A stretch of 64,000 bases of DNA. It comes from Nonomuraea ceibae (GTDB lineage Bacteria > Actinomycetota > Actinomycetes > Streptosporangiales > Streptosporangiaceae). Shown piece by piece: positions 46,384 through 55,439 of the stretch. The stretch's first letter is position 1, and every line of letters begins with the position of its first letter. The DNA lies in contig NZ_JAHKRO010000009.1 of NCBI RefSeq assembly GCF_019396325.1, positions 1-64,000 of the forward strand, in the 5' to 3' direction. The position numbers and the translations under genes are program-made. A model generated the notes under the pieces. It had not been told where the DNA came from and searched no databases. It saw only the letters and a list, made by a program, of their open reading frames with translations.

Positions 46384-47754
46384 ATGAGCGAGCTGCACTA
46401 CCTGACCGCGACCGAGATGGCCCGCCTCGTCAGGACCCGCCAGGTGAGCGCCGTCGAGCTGCTCCAGGCGCACCTGGACCGCATCGAGCAGGCGAACCCG
46501 CAGGTCAACGCGATCGTCACGCTGGCCGCCGAGCAGGCGCTCGACGCGGCCAAGGCGGCCGACGCGGCGGAGCCCGCGGGCCCGCTGCACGGGGTGCCGG
46601 TCGCGCACAAGGACCTGGCCGACACGGCCGGGATCCGCACCACGTACGGCTCGACGCTGTACGCGGGTCACGTGCCGGACCAGGACGCGCTCGTCGTCCG
46701 GCGGTTGAAGGAGGCGGGCGCCGTCTCGCTCGGCAAGACGAACACGCCCGAGTTCGGCACCGGCTCCCACACGGTCAACGAGGTCTTCGGGGTGACCCGC
46801 AACCCGTACGACCTGAGCCGGTCGGCCGGGGGGAGCAGCGGGGGCGCGGCGGCGGCGCTCGCCTGCGGGATGACGCCGCTGGCGGACGGCTCCGACATGG
46901 GCGGGTCGCTGCGCAACCCGGCGTCGTTCTGCAACGTGGTGGGGCTGCGGCCGACGCCGGGCCGGGTGCCGAGCCCGTCCGAGATCGCCGCCTGGTACAC
47001 GCTGTCGGTGCCGGGGCCGATGGCCAGGACGGTCGACGACCTCACCCTGATGATGTCGGTCATTTCGGGATTCGACCGGCGGTCACCGTACGCGATCAGG
47101 GAGCCCTTCACCCCCGACCCCGAAGAGGGGGTCGCCGGGCTGCGGGTGGCGTGGAGCCCGGACCTCGGCGGGCTGCCCGTCGACGCCGCGACGGCGGCGG
47201 TCACCGCGACCGCGCCCGCCGTGCTCGAACGCCTCGGCGCGCGGGTGGAGCAGGTGGAGCTCGACCTGAGCGACGCCGACGACGCCTTCCGCACCTACCG
47301 GGCCTGGTTCTACGCGCTCGCCTACGGCGACCTCGACGGGCTGGGCGCCAACACCGCGTGGAACGTCGAGCAGGGCCGCACGGTGACCGGCGCCGACCTG
47401 GCCCGCGCCGAGCGCGCCCGCAGCCGCCTCTACCAGCGGATGGCCGCCTTCTTCGACGACCACGACGTGCTGATCGCGCCCGTCAGCCAGGTGCCGCCGT
47501 TCCCGGTCGAGGACCCGTACGTGCGCGAGATCAACGGGATCGAGCTGCCCGACTACCTGACCTGGATGCGGTCGGCGTACTGGGTGAGCGTGCTGCACGC
47601 GCCGGCCGCGTCCGTGCCCGCCGGGTTCACGCCGGAGGGGCTGCCGGTCGGGGTGCAGATCGTGGGGGCGCCGTTCGAGGACGCCAGGGTGCTGCGGGTG
47701 GCCCGGGCGTTCGAGCAGGCCACCGGCCACGGCCTGCGCCGCCCGCCGCTCTGA
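46384..47754 (+). CDS. Amidase-signature hydrolase
   Basis: 456 aa. Amidase signature family with the Ser-Ser-Lys triad: Lys in GVPVAHKDLADTAG (about residue 78), cis-Ser and nucleophile region SAGGSSGGAAAALA and SDMGGSLRNPASF (about residues 153-180). It is not part of a gatCAB cluster, so a free amidase of unknown substrate is more likely than GatA. ATG 46384 preceded by GGGAGG-type sequence. Confidence 0.88.
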   Translation: MSELHYLTATEMARLVRTRQVSAVELLQAHLDRIEQANPQVNAIVTLAAEQALDAAKAADAAEPAGPLHGVPVAHKDLADTAGIRTTYGSTLYAGHVPDQDALVVRRLKEAGAVSLGKTNTPEFGTGSHTVNEVFGVTRNPYDLSRSAGGSSGGAAAALACGMTPLADGSDMGGSLRNPASFCNVVGLRPTPGRVPSPSEIAAWYTLSVPGPMARTVDDLTLMMSVISGFDRRSPYAIREPFTPDPEEGVAGLRVAWSPDLGGLPVDAATAAVTATAPAVLERLGARVEQVELDLSDADDAFRTYRAWFYALAYGDLDGLGANTAWNVEQGRTVTGADLARAERARSRLYQRMAAFFDDHDVLIAPVSQVPPFPVEDPYVREINGIELPDYLTWMRSAYWVSVLHAPAASVPAGFTPEGLPVGVQIVGAPFEDARVLRVARAFEQATGHGLRRPPL

Positions 47755-47765
47755 GGAGCAGGCGG

Positions 47766-48296
47766 TCAGCGGTCCGGCGGCGGCAGGGGCGGCGCCAGCC
47801 CGTACGGCCGCCGCAGCGGCGAGTCGCGGTAGCCGTGCATGCCCTCCAGCAGCCCGAACAGCCCCACCGCCAGCAGCGGCCAGAACACCAGCACGCCCTT
47901 GGCCGTCAGGTGCAGCGGCCCCGGCGTCAGCTGCGCGCCCGGCGCCGCCGCGGCCTCCACCGTGACCACGCCGATCGTGAACGCCGACCCCACCCAGAGC
48001 GTCACGTACGCGCCCAGGACCCCGCCCGCGCAGAGCCCGAGCAGCGCCGCGAGCTGGCGGCGGCTCAGGAACCAGGCGAGGGCCCCGCACGCGAGCCCGA
48101 GCGCGCCGGTCACGGTGGCGAACCAGCCGTCGGCGGCGATCAGCGCCTGCGTGGACGGGTCGGCGAGCACGGTCGCCTCCTGGGTGACCAGGTACGGCGG
48201 CCGGGGTGACAGGGCCGACCACACCAGCCCGGCGGGCACCCCCAGTGCGGCGAGGGAGAGGACAGTGACCGCGAAAACGCGTACTTCCCTCGCCAC
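47766..48296 (-). CDS. Four-helix membrane protein of unknown function
   Basis: 176 aa with about four hydrophobic segments (residues 7-27, 62-80, 83-105, 134-152) and a proline-rich C-terminus. General resemblance to actinobacterial DUF2567-type membrane proteins, which I cannot confirm. It converges on the amidase gene and diverges from murA2, 64 bp apart. Confidence 0.7.
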   Translation of the reverse strand: MAREVRVFAVTVLSLAALGVPAGLVWSALSPRPPYLVTQEATVLADPSTQALIAADGWFATVTGALGLACGALAWFLSRRQLAALLGLCAGGVLGAYVTLWVGSAFTIGVVTVEAAAAPGAQLTPGPLHLTAKGVLVFWPLLAVGLFGLLEGMHGYRDSPLRRPYGLAPPLPPPDR

Positions 48297-48360
48297 GCCA
48301 CTCCCCTTCGCGTTCTGAGTCTCTGCCAGACCGATGGTATCTCCCGGTTAGGCTCACTTC

Positions 48361-49671
48361 GTGATTGAAGAGAAGGTCTGGCTCATCGAACCCTCCGGCC
48401 CGCTCCGGGGCGACGTCGTCGTGCGCGGCTCCAAGAACGGCGTGTCCAAGCACATGGTCGCCGCCATGCTGGGCAGCGGCGAGAGCAGCATCCACAACGC
48501 CCCCGAGGTGGGCGAGGTCGGCATCACCGCCGACATGCTGCGCGCCCTGGGCATCAGCGTGGAGATCGGCCGGACGGAGATCCGCATCGAGCGCGGCCCG
48601 GAGATCAGGCCCCGGGTGCCCGACGCGTTCACCGGACTGAACCGCATCCCGATCCTCATGCTCGGCCCGCTGCTGCACCTGGCGGGCGAGGCGTTCGTGC
48701 CGCTGGTGGGCGGCGACCCGATCGGGCGGCGGCCGGTCAACTTCCACGTGGAGGCGCTGCGCGCGATGGGCGCCGAGGTGGAGGTCGGCGACACCGGCAT
48801 CTACGCCAAGGCCAAGCGGCTCAACGGCACCCGGCTGGAACTGCCGTACCCGAGCGTCGGCGCGACCGAGACGATCCTCATGTCGGCGGTGCTGGCCGAG
48901 GGCAAGACCGTGGTGAAGAACGCCGCGATGGAGCCCGAGGTCGTGGAGCTGGCGCTGTTCCTGCAGCGGATGGGCGCCCGCATCGAGCTGTCGCCGGACC
49001 GGCGCATCGTCATCGAGGGCGTCGAACGGCTGCGCGGCGCCTCCACCTGGCTGGCCGGCGACCGCATCGAGGCGTTCTCGTACCTGGCCGCCGGGCTCGT
49101 GACGGGCGGCGAGGTGCGCGTGCACGGCTGCCCGCAGGACCGGCTGGTCACCGCGATCACCACGCTGGCCCGGATGGGCGCCCAGTTCGACATCAACGAC
49201 GAGTACGTGTGCGCGACCGCCCCGCCCGAGGGGCTGCGCGCGGCGGCGGTGCAGACCGACACCCACCCCGGCTTCATGACCGACTGGCAGACGCCGCTCA
49301 TGGTGCTGTTCACGCAGAGCCAGGGCATGTCGGTGCTGCACGAGACGGTCTTCGAGAACAGGCTCGTGTACGTGCCCGCGCTGCAGAGCATGGGCTGCGA
49401 GATCGAGGTGTTCGACCAGTGCCTGGGCGGTCCCGCCTGCCGCTACCACGACACCAACGCCCGCCACTCGGCCGTGGTGCGCGGCGTGTCGCAGCTCAAG
49501 GGCGCCGACGTGGTGCTGCCCGACATCCGGGCCGGCTTCTCCGCGGTGCTGGCGGCGGCCGTGGCCGACGGGCAGTCGACGCTGCGCGGCGTGCACCACA
49601 TCGAGCGCGGCTACCACCGCCCGTTCGAGCAGTTCGAGTCGCTTGGTCTGAACATCCGCAGAGGAGAGTAA
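48361..49671 (+). CDS. murA: MurA-family enolpyruvyl transferase with Asp at the fosfomycin site
   Basis: 436 aa EPSP/MurA fold. MurA condenses PEP with UDP-GlcNAc, the first committed wall step. Active-site Lys25 lies in GSKN. The mobile-loop Cys of MurA (GGCAIG in E. coli) is Asp119 here (VGGDPIGRRP), the substitution seen in mycobacteria that confers fosfomycin insensitivity. The loop and C-terminus differ from typical MurA, so it may be a second, diverged copy; the canonical gene is not in this window. Next to a class A PBP gene on the same strand. Confidence 0.85.
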   Translation: MIEEKVWLIEPSGPLRGDVVVRGSKNGVSKHMVAAMLGSGESSIHNAPEVGEVGITADMLRALGISVEIGRTEIRIERGPEIRPRVPDAFTGLNRIPILMLGPLLHLAGEAFVPLVGGDPIGRRPVNFHVEALRAMGAEVEVGDTGIYAKAKRLNGTRLELPYPSVGATETILMSAVLAEGKTVVKNAAMEPEVVELALFLQRMGARIELSPDRRIVIEGVERLRGASTWLAGDRIEAFSYLAAGLVTGGEVRVHGCPQDRLVTAITTLARMGAQFDINDEYVCATAPPEGLRAAAVQTDTHPGFMTDWQTPLMVLFTQSQGMSVLHETVFENRLVYVPALQSMGCEIEVFDQCLGGPACRYHDTNARHSAVVRGVSQLKGADVVLPDIRAGFSAVLAAAVADGQSTLRGVHHIERGYHRPFEQFESLGLNIRRGE

Positions 49672-49723
49672 AGAGTTAAGAGCGGGTCGTTTGCCGGTGA
49701 TCGGGTGGTAGCAGATCATCTGC

Positions 49724-52060
49724 GTGACTGTGCTCAAATCCATCACCAGGCTCGGGGCGGCGGGGGCGCTCAGCGGGGTGCTGGTCGCGGCACTGGCCGC
49801 GCCCGTCGTGAGCGGAGCCGGGATCGGCGCCAAGAGCGTCGCCGACACCTTCAACGACCTGCCGCCCGCACCCCGGGAGGAGCCGCTGTCGCAGGTCACC
49901 CGGCTGGTCGACCGCACCGGCCGGACGTTCGCCCAGTTCTACGAGGCCAACCGCACCGTCGTCCCGCTGGACAAGGTGTCGGCGGTGATGCGCCGCGCCA
50001 TCGTCGCCATCGAGGACGCCCGCTTCTACGAGCACGGCGGCCTCGACGTCATCGGCACGCTCCGGGCGCTGATCACCAACACCCAGGCGGGCGGCATCAA
50101 GCAGGGCGGCTCCTCGCTCACCCAGCAGCTCGTCAAGAACATCCTCGTCGAGAGCGCCCGCACCGAGGCGGAACGCGACAGGGCCCGCGCCCCCAACCTC
50201 GCCCGCAAGATCACCGAGCTGCGGCTGGCGCTCGCCCTGGAACGCAAGTACCGCAAGGACGAGATCCTGGAGAAGTACCTCAACATCGCCTACTTCGGCG
50301 CGGGCGCCCACGGCGTCGAGGCCGCGGCCAGGCGGTTCTTCTCCACCACGGCCGCCGAGCTGACGCTCACCCAGGCGGCCACCCTCGCCGGCGCCGTCCG
50401 CGCCCCGTACTCCACCGACCCGTCCATCGGCCAGGAGCACCGCGCCCGCCTGAAGATGCGCCGCGACCTCGTCCTCGACCGGATGGCCGGGCTCAAGCTC
50501 ATCACCCAGGCGCAGGCGGCCGAGGCCAAGGCCAGCCCGCTGAACATCCGCCTGCGCCCCGAGCCCGGCGGCTGCGCGCAGAGCGACCACCCCTACTACT
50601 GCCTGTACGTGCACCGCGAGCTGATGACGAACGAGGTGTTCGGCGCCACGGCGGACGTGCGCCGGGCGCGGCTCGCCCGAGGCGGCCTCGTCGTCAGGAC
50701 CAGCCTCGACCCGCGCGCGCAACGGGCCGCCGACCAGGCCATCCGCCAGCGGGTCTCCGCCGAGGACACCGAGGTGGCCGCCGAGGCCATGATCGAGCCC
50801 GGCACCGGCTGGATCAAGGCGATGGCCGCCAGCAAGCGGTTCGGCCGCAATCCCGGCAACAAGAAGAACGGGCCGAGGACCACGTTCAACCTCGTCGCCG
50901 ACGTGCGGCACGGCGGCGGCCAGGGACTCCAGGCGGGCTCCACGTTCAAGGTGTTCACCCTCGCCACGGCGCTCCAGCAGGGCTGGCGCTTCGACGACGG
51001 CTTCGACACCCCCGGCGTGATGACCCCGGCACAGGGCTACCGCGACTGCTCGGGACGGCCCGTCAACGACCCCGGCACCGAGATCCACAACGCCAGCGGC
51101 GAGGGCAAGGGCGGCCCGCACAGCATCTCCACCGGCACCTGGAAGTCCGTCAACATCTTCTACATGATGCTGGAGCGCAAGGTCGGGCTCTGCAACGTGG
51201 TCAAGACCGCCAAGGCGCTCGGCGTGACCCGCGCCGACGGGACGCCGCTGCGCGAGGTGCCGACCTTCACGCTCGGCGTCAACGAGATGGACCCGCTCAC
51301 CGTGGCCGCGTCGTTCGCCGCCTTCGCCGCCCGGGGGCGCTACTGCGAGCCGCTCGCCATCACCGAGATCGTCGACCGCGACGGGCGGCGCACCCACGTC
51401 TCGCCCGCCTGCGAGCAGGTGATCGACCGGCAGGTGGCCGACGCCGTCAACTGGGTGCTCACCGGCGTGTTCGACAAGGGCACGATGAAGGGCCAGGACC
51501 TGGACCGGCCCGCCGCCGGCAAGACCGGCACCAACAACGGCTACACCTCCGCCTGGTTCGCCGGCTACACGCCCCATCTGGCGGCGGCGGTGAGCGTCGG
51601 CGACATCCGCGGCTCCTACAAGCACCCGCTCACCGACGTGCGCATCGGCGACCAGTACTACGGCTCCGTCCAGGGCGCCTCGCTGCCGGGGCCCATCTGG
51701 GTGGACTCCATGCGCGCCGCCCTGCGCCACACCGAGGCCAAGGGGTTCCCGGGGCCCGACATGAGCCGCTTCGGCGGCGGCAACACGCCGGGCCTGGAGG
51801 AGGGCGAGGAGGAGGCCGGCGAGGAGAACGGCCGCCGTGGCCGGCACCGCGCGTACGCCAAGCGCCACCGCAAGCTTCTCCGCTGGCTCTTCGGTCACGG
51901 CGCCCGCCCCCACGAGCCCCGCGCCCACGAGTCGCGCCCTCACGAGTCGCGCCCGTACGAGGGCCCGCTCCGTGAGGGCCGCCCGCCGGAGGCCCGCCGC
52001 CGCCACGGTGACGACCACCGCCGCGACACCGCCCCCCGCCACCGCCGCGACCGCCACTGA
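49724..52060 (+). CDS. Class A penicillin-binding protein (bifunctional)
   Basis: 778 aa. Single N-terminal membrane segment (about residues 10-32), GT51 glycosyltransferase domain (catalytic Glu97 in EDARFYEHGG, QGGSSLTQQLVKN near 130), then a transpeptidase domain with STFK (Ser406), SVN (475) and KTGT (Lys600). After residue about 690 a Glu-rich and then His/Arg/Pro repeat tail (HESRPHESRP-type) makes up the extracellular C-terminus. GTG 49724; no clear ribosome binding site, so co-translation or a shared transcript with murA 53 nt upstream is possible. Confidence 0.93.
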   Translation: MTVLKSITRLGAAGALSGVLVAALAAPVVSGAGIGAKSVADTFNDLPPAPREEPLSQVTRLVDRTGRTFAQFYEANRTVVPLDKVSAVMRRAIVAIEDARFYEHGGLDVIGTLRALITNTQAGGIKQGGSSLTQQLVKNILVESARTEAERDRARAPNLARKITELRLALALERKYRKDEILEKYLNIAYFGAGAHGVEAAARRFFSTTAAELTLTQAATLAGAVRAPYSTDPSIGQEHRARLKMRRDLVLDRMAGLKLITQAQAAEAKASPLNIRLRPEPGGCAQSDHPYYCLYVHRELMTNEVFGATADVRRARLARGGLVVRTSLDPRAQRAADQAIRQRVSAEDTEVAAEAMIEPGTGWIKAMAASKRFGRNPGNKKNGPRTTFNLVADVRHGGGQGLQAGSTFKVFTLATALQQGWRFDDGFDTPGVMTPAQGYRDCSGRPVNDPGTEIHNASGEGKGGPHSISTGTWKSVNIFYMMLERKVGLCNVVKTAKALGVTRADGTPLREVPTFTLGVNEMDPLTVAASFAAFAARGRYCEPLAITEIVDRDGRRTHVSPACEQVIDRQVADAVNWVLTGVFDKGTMKGQDLDRPAAGKTGTNNGYTSAWFAGYTPHLAAAVSVGDIRGSYKHPLTDVRIGDQYYGSVQGASLPGPIWVDSMRAALRHTEAKGFPGPDMSRFGGGNTPGLEEGEEEAGEENGRRGRHRAYAKRHRKLLRWLFGHGARPHEPRAHESRPHESRPYEGPLREGRPPEARRRHGDDHRRDTAPRHRRDRH

Positions 52061-52098
52061 CCTGCCCGTCCGGAGGTCAGGGCCGCGCCCGGTGGAGG

Positions 52099-53556
52099 TC
52101 AGGCGCGGACGGGGCGGCCGGGCCGGGCGTCCGGGAGGAGGGCGCCGTCCTGGACGACCGGGACGCCGCCCACCAGCACGTGCCGGAACCCCGTGGAGGG
52201 GAGCGCCGTGGCCGCGTAGGTGGCCCGGTCGGTGACCGTGTCCGGGTCGAAGACCGTGAGGTCGGCGTCGGCCCCCGGCTGGACCCGCCCCTTGCGCGCC
52301 AGCCCGGCGACCTGGGCGGGCACGAGCGTGCACCGCCGCACGGCCTCGGCGAGCCCGAGCATCCCCTGCTCGCGCACGAGCCGCAGGGTGCGCCCGTACG
52401 TGCCGGCGGTGCGCGGGTGGGTGACGGCGTCCGGCGGCAGCGGCCATTCCAGCCGCCGCGCCGGGTCGCCGCCCTCGCGCCACAGCAGCGGCACGGCGTC
52501 GGTGGCGACCGCCGCGTCCTCGAAGTCGAGCGCCCGCCGGATGTAGGCGAACTCGGCGGGCGAGTCCTCGTCCAACAGGTGCACGAACGCCGCCGACCCG
52601 GGCTCCTCCTGCCGGACGCGGCGGAGCTCGGCGGCGTCGGCCATGCGCCGCCCGGTGGACAGCAGCCCGATGGAGTGCGGGGTGAGCCCGCGCCGGTGCA
52701 GCAGCTCGGGCGCGAGGAAGGCGGCGCCGACGCCGGTCATGCCGGCGCCGTACGGGTACGCCTCGGTGGTGACCCGCGCCCCTTCGGCGCGCACGCGTTC
52801 GACCAGGGCGAGGACGCGGTCGACGTGCCGGATGGAGGTGCTGTTGACGTGGCAGTAGTGCATGTGCGCGCCGGTCTCGACGGCGGCGCGGACGATCTCC
52901 TCGGCGCCGTCGACGGGCGTGCCGGCGTCCATCTCGACGAGCTCGCGGGCATGGGTGTACGTGGGCCGTCCGGCGCGGGCGGCGAGCGCGGCGACGGTCA
53001 GATACTCGTCCGGCCCGGTGCGGGGCGCGTAGCCGACGAGGACGCCGATGCCGAGGGCGCCGTCGGCGAGGTCGGCCTCAAGGAGGCCGACGATCCGCGC
53101 GACCTGCTCAGGGGTCGCGGGCCGCTGCCAGGCGTCGACGGCGATGTTGGCGAACAGCGTCTCCAGCCTGCCGGTGGGCTCGACGCCGGCGAGCACGGCC
53201 ATCCGGGCGGCCGCCCACGAGGTGGCGAAGCCGTAGTTGAGCGGCCGTCCCTCCTCGGCGGCGGCGCGGTAGGCGGCCGACACGGGCAGGCTGCCGGCCT
53301 CCAGCTCCAGCACGGTGGTGACGCCGTCGAGCGCCTGGAGCCGGTGCCCGGCGAGGTCGGCGCTGTGGCTGTGCAGGTCGACGAAGCCGGGGCAGACGGT
53401 CAGCCCGGTGGCGTCGACGCGGGTGACGCCGTGCAGCGGTTCGGCCGACACCTCCCGGATCGTGCCGCCGCTGACGCCGACGTCGCGGATCCCGTCGAGC
53501 CCGGTCTCGGGGTCGATCACCCGCCCCCGGGAGATCACCAGGTCGTACGTGGTCAC
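52099..53556 (-). CDS. N-acyl-D-amino-acid deacylase-like amidohydrolase
   Basis: 485 aa amidohydrolase-superfamily protein of the D-aminoacylase type. N-terminal ISRGRVIDPETG and the metal-binding GFVDLHSHS (HxH; about residues 61-69), further ligands in THARE, CHVNSTS and the late Asp of ATDAVPL. GTG 53556 overlaps the MFS stop (GTGA at 53553-53556). With the upstream transporter it forms a two-gene operon, suggesting uptake and hydrolysis of an N-acyl amino acid or dihydropyrimidine-like compound. Confidence 0.85.
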   Translation of the reverse strand: MTTYDLVISRGRVIDPETGLDGIRDVGVSGGTIREVSAEPLHGVTRVDATGLTVCPGFVDLHSHSADLAGHRLQALDGVTTVLELEAGSLPVSAAYRAAAEEGRPLNYGFATSWAAARMAVLAGVEPTGRLETLFANIAVDAWQRPATPEQVARIVGLLEADLADGALGIGVLVGYAPRTGPDEYLTVAALAARAGRPTYTHARELVEMDAGTPVDGAEEIVRAAVETGAHMHYCHVNSTSIRHVDRVLALVERVRAEGARVTTEAYPYGAGMTGVGAAFLAPELLHRRGLTPHSIGLLSTGRRMADAAELRRVRQEEPGSAAFVHLLDEDSPAEFAYIRRALDFEDAAVATDAVPLLWREGGDPARRLEWPLPPDAVTHPRTAGTYGRTLRLVREQGMLGLAEAVRRCTLVPAQVAGLARKGRVQPGADADLTVFDPDTVTDRATYAATALPSTGFRHVLVGGVPVVQDGALLPDARPGRPVRA

Positions 53557-54818
53557 GAGGCCCTCCCGAGGGTGAAGCGGTCGGCGCGCTGCGGCACGAT
53601 GAGCGCGATCAGCGCGCCGAGCACGGTGGTGCCGATGAGCAGCCCGAACGCGGCGCTGTAGGAGTACTGGTCGACGAGCCAGCCCATGAGCACCGGCGCG
53701 ATCACGCCGGCGAGCTGCCCGCCGACGTTGACGACGCCCATGCCGGAGCCGATCACCTCGGGCGGCAGGGCGCGGACCGGCATGCCGAGGATGCCCATGG
53801 TGGACAGCCCGGCCACGGCCATCGCCAGCGTCTGGAAGAGCGTGAACCCGGCGGCGGTCTCGGCGTTGATCATGACGAGCAGCAGCACGGCGGTGCACAG
53901 CAGCAGCGGGATCACGTACAGCCTGGCCCGGTCGTGGAAGTAGCGGTCGAACAGCCAGCCGCCGAGCAGCGTCGTCGCGGTCATGACGAGCTGGGGGAGC
54001 GCGGCGAGGAAGCCGGTGTTGAGCAGGGAGATGCCGCGGGCCTCCATGAGGTAGCTGGGCACCCAGGTGATCATGCCGTAGCCGAGCATGTTCGTGGCGC
54101 AGAACAGCGCGGCGAACTTCCACACGGCGGCCGAGCGCAGCACGGCCGCGAGCGGGATGGCGGGCCGGGCGGCGGGGCCGGTGTCCTGGGCGGCGCCGGT
54201 GAGGTGGGCGGGCAGCGCGCGGGGGAGCAGCGACCACAGCAGCACGCCGATCGCGACGCCGGCCACGGCCGCCACGAGGAACGTGTCACGCCAGCCGAAC
54301 ACCAGCAGCAGCGGCGCGGCGATCAGCGGGGCGAGCCCGCCGCCGAGCACGTTGGAGGCGAGCATCGCGCCGGCGGCGGTGGCCCGCCGCTCGGGCGTGG
54401 TGCGTTCGGCGATGGCCTTGAACGACGCGCCGGGGAACAGTCCCTGGCCGACGCCGAACAGCGCCCGGATCACCAGCAGCGCGGCCAGCCCCCACGCGAG
54501 CCCGGTCAGCGCGGTGAACGCCGACCACAGCAGCAGGGAGGCGACGAGCAGCCGGCGCGCCCCGAACCGGTCGGCGAGCATGCCGCCGGGGATCTGGCAC
54601 AGCAGGTAGACCAGCGAGAAGACGGTGATCAGCCAGCCCTGCTCGGTCTTGGTGAGCGCGAACTCCGCGCCGATGAACGGCAGCGCGACCGCCATCATGA
54701 CGCGGTCGACGTAGTCGATCACCCACACGCCGGCGAGCAGCGCGATGGTCAGCGTGGCGGTCTTGCGGATCTTGGCGGGCGTCCAGGTGGTCGCCGGGGT
54801 GTTTTCGGCCAGTCCCAT
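53553..54818 (-). CDS. MFS transporter (anion/cation symporter type)
   Basis: 421 aa with about twelve membrane segments. N-terminal VIDYVDRVMMAVALPFIGAEF and the MFS loop motif GMLADRFGARR fit the ACS/phthalate-permease group (organic-anion symporters such as D-galactonate or hexuronate carriers). ATG 54818 is preferred (GGAG five nt upstream); ATG 54848 adds ten residues. Coupled to the D-aminoacylase gene. Confidence 0.87.
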   Translation of the reverse strand: MGLAENTPATTWTPAKIRKTATLTIALLAGVWVIDYVDRVMMAVALPFIGAEFALTKTEQGWLITVFSLVYLLCQIPGGMLADRFGARRLLVASLLLWSAFTALTGLAWGLAALLVIRALFGVGQGLFPGASFKAIAERTTPERRATAAGAMLASNVLGGGLAPLIAAPLLLVFGWRDTFLVAAVAGVAIGVLLWSLLPRALPAHLTGAAQDTGPAARPAIPLAAVLRSAAVWKFAALFCATNMLGYGMITWVPSYLMEARGISLLNTGFLAALPQLVMTATTLLGGWLFDRYFHDRARLYVIPLLLCTAVLLLVMINAETAAGFTLFQTLAMAVAGLSTMGILGMPVRALPPEVIGSGMGVVNVGGQLAGVIAPVLMGWLVDQYSYSAAFGLLIGTTVLGALIALIVPQRADRFTLGRAS

Positions 54819-54924
54819 ACGGTCTCCGGTGTTGCGGCGTTTCTGCATTGTTCATACGGAAACGCCGCGACCGCTTGGTGCGTCCGGACGAAAGTCGGCC
54901 CAGGTGTTGTGCGCTGCGACGAGG

Positions 54925-55419
54925 TCAGCCCGTCTTTCCGATGGGCGCGGTCACCGCCCGGGTCAGCGCGATCAGGTTGGCGGGGGCGGTCTCGATCTGC
55001 AGCCCGCGCTTGCCCGCCGAGAAGTAGATCGTGTCGAACTCCAGCGCCGAGGAGTCGACCACGGTGGGCAGGAGCTTGCGCTGCCCGAGCGGGCTGATGC
55101 CGCCGACGACGTAGCCGGTGACGCGCTCGACCTTGGCGGCGTCGGCCATCGCGGCCCGCTTGCTGCCGGTGGCGGCGGCCAGCGCCTTGAGGTCGAGCTT
55201 GCCGGCCACGGGCACCACGGCCACGGCCAGGCCGCTCTCGACCTCGGCGACCAGCGTCTTGAAGATCCGCTCGTGGGGGACGCCGAGCGCGTCGGCCGCC
55301 TCCTCGCCGTAGGCCTGCGCCGAGGCGTCGTGCTCGTAGGGGTGGAGGGTGAACTCCGCCTTGGCCTTGTCGAGCGCCACGGTGGCCGGCGTGCCGCCGC
55401 CCTTGCTCTTCTTGCTCAC
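54925..55419 (-). CDS. ybaK: YbaK-type Cys-tRNA(Pro) deacylase
   Basis: 164 aa YbaK/EbsC-family protein hydrolysing Cys-tRNA-Pro mischarged by prolyl-tRNA synthetase. Features: PATVALDKAKAEFTLHPYEHD near the N-terminus, the conserved Lys in RIFKTLVAE, and GGISPLGQRKLLP. GTG 55419 gives the normal length; the frame is open further upstream into the next gene's end. Confidence 0.9.
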   Translation of the reverse strand: MSKKSKGGGTPATVALDKAKAEFTLHPYEHDASAQAYGEEAADALGVPHERIFKTLVAEVESGLAVAVVPVAGKLDLKALAAATGSKRAAMADAAKVERVTGYVVGGISPLGQRKLLPTVVDSSALEFDTIYFSAGKRGLQIETAPANLIALTRAVTAPIGKTG

Positions 55420-55439
55420 GGAGACCCAGTGTAGCGAAT

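Noticed and set aside
46384-47754. Amidase as the GatA subunit of tRNA amidotransferase
   Set aside because: No gatB or gatC neighbours, and the signature alone does not separate GatA from free amidases.
47083-49917. Long minus-strand frame opposite the amidase and murA genes
   Set aside because: Covers three genes on both strands and contains no motif; explained by codon bias.
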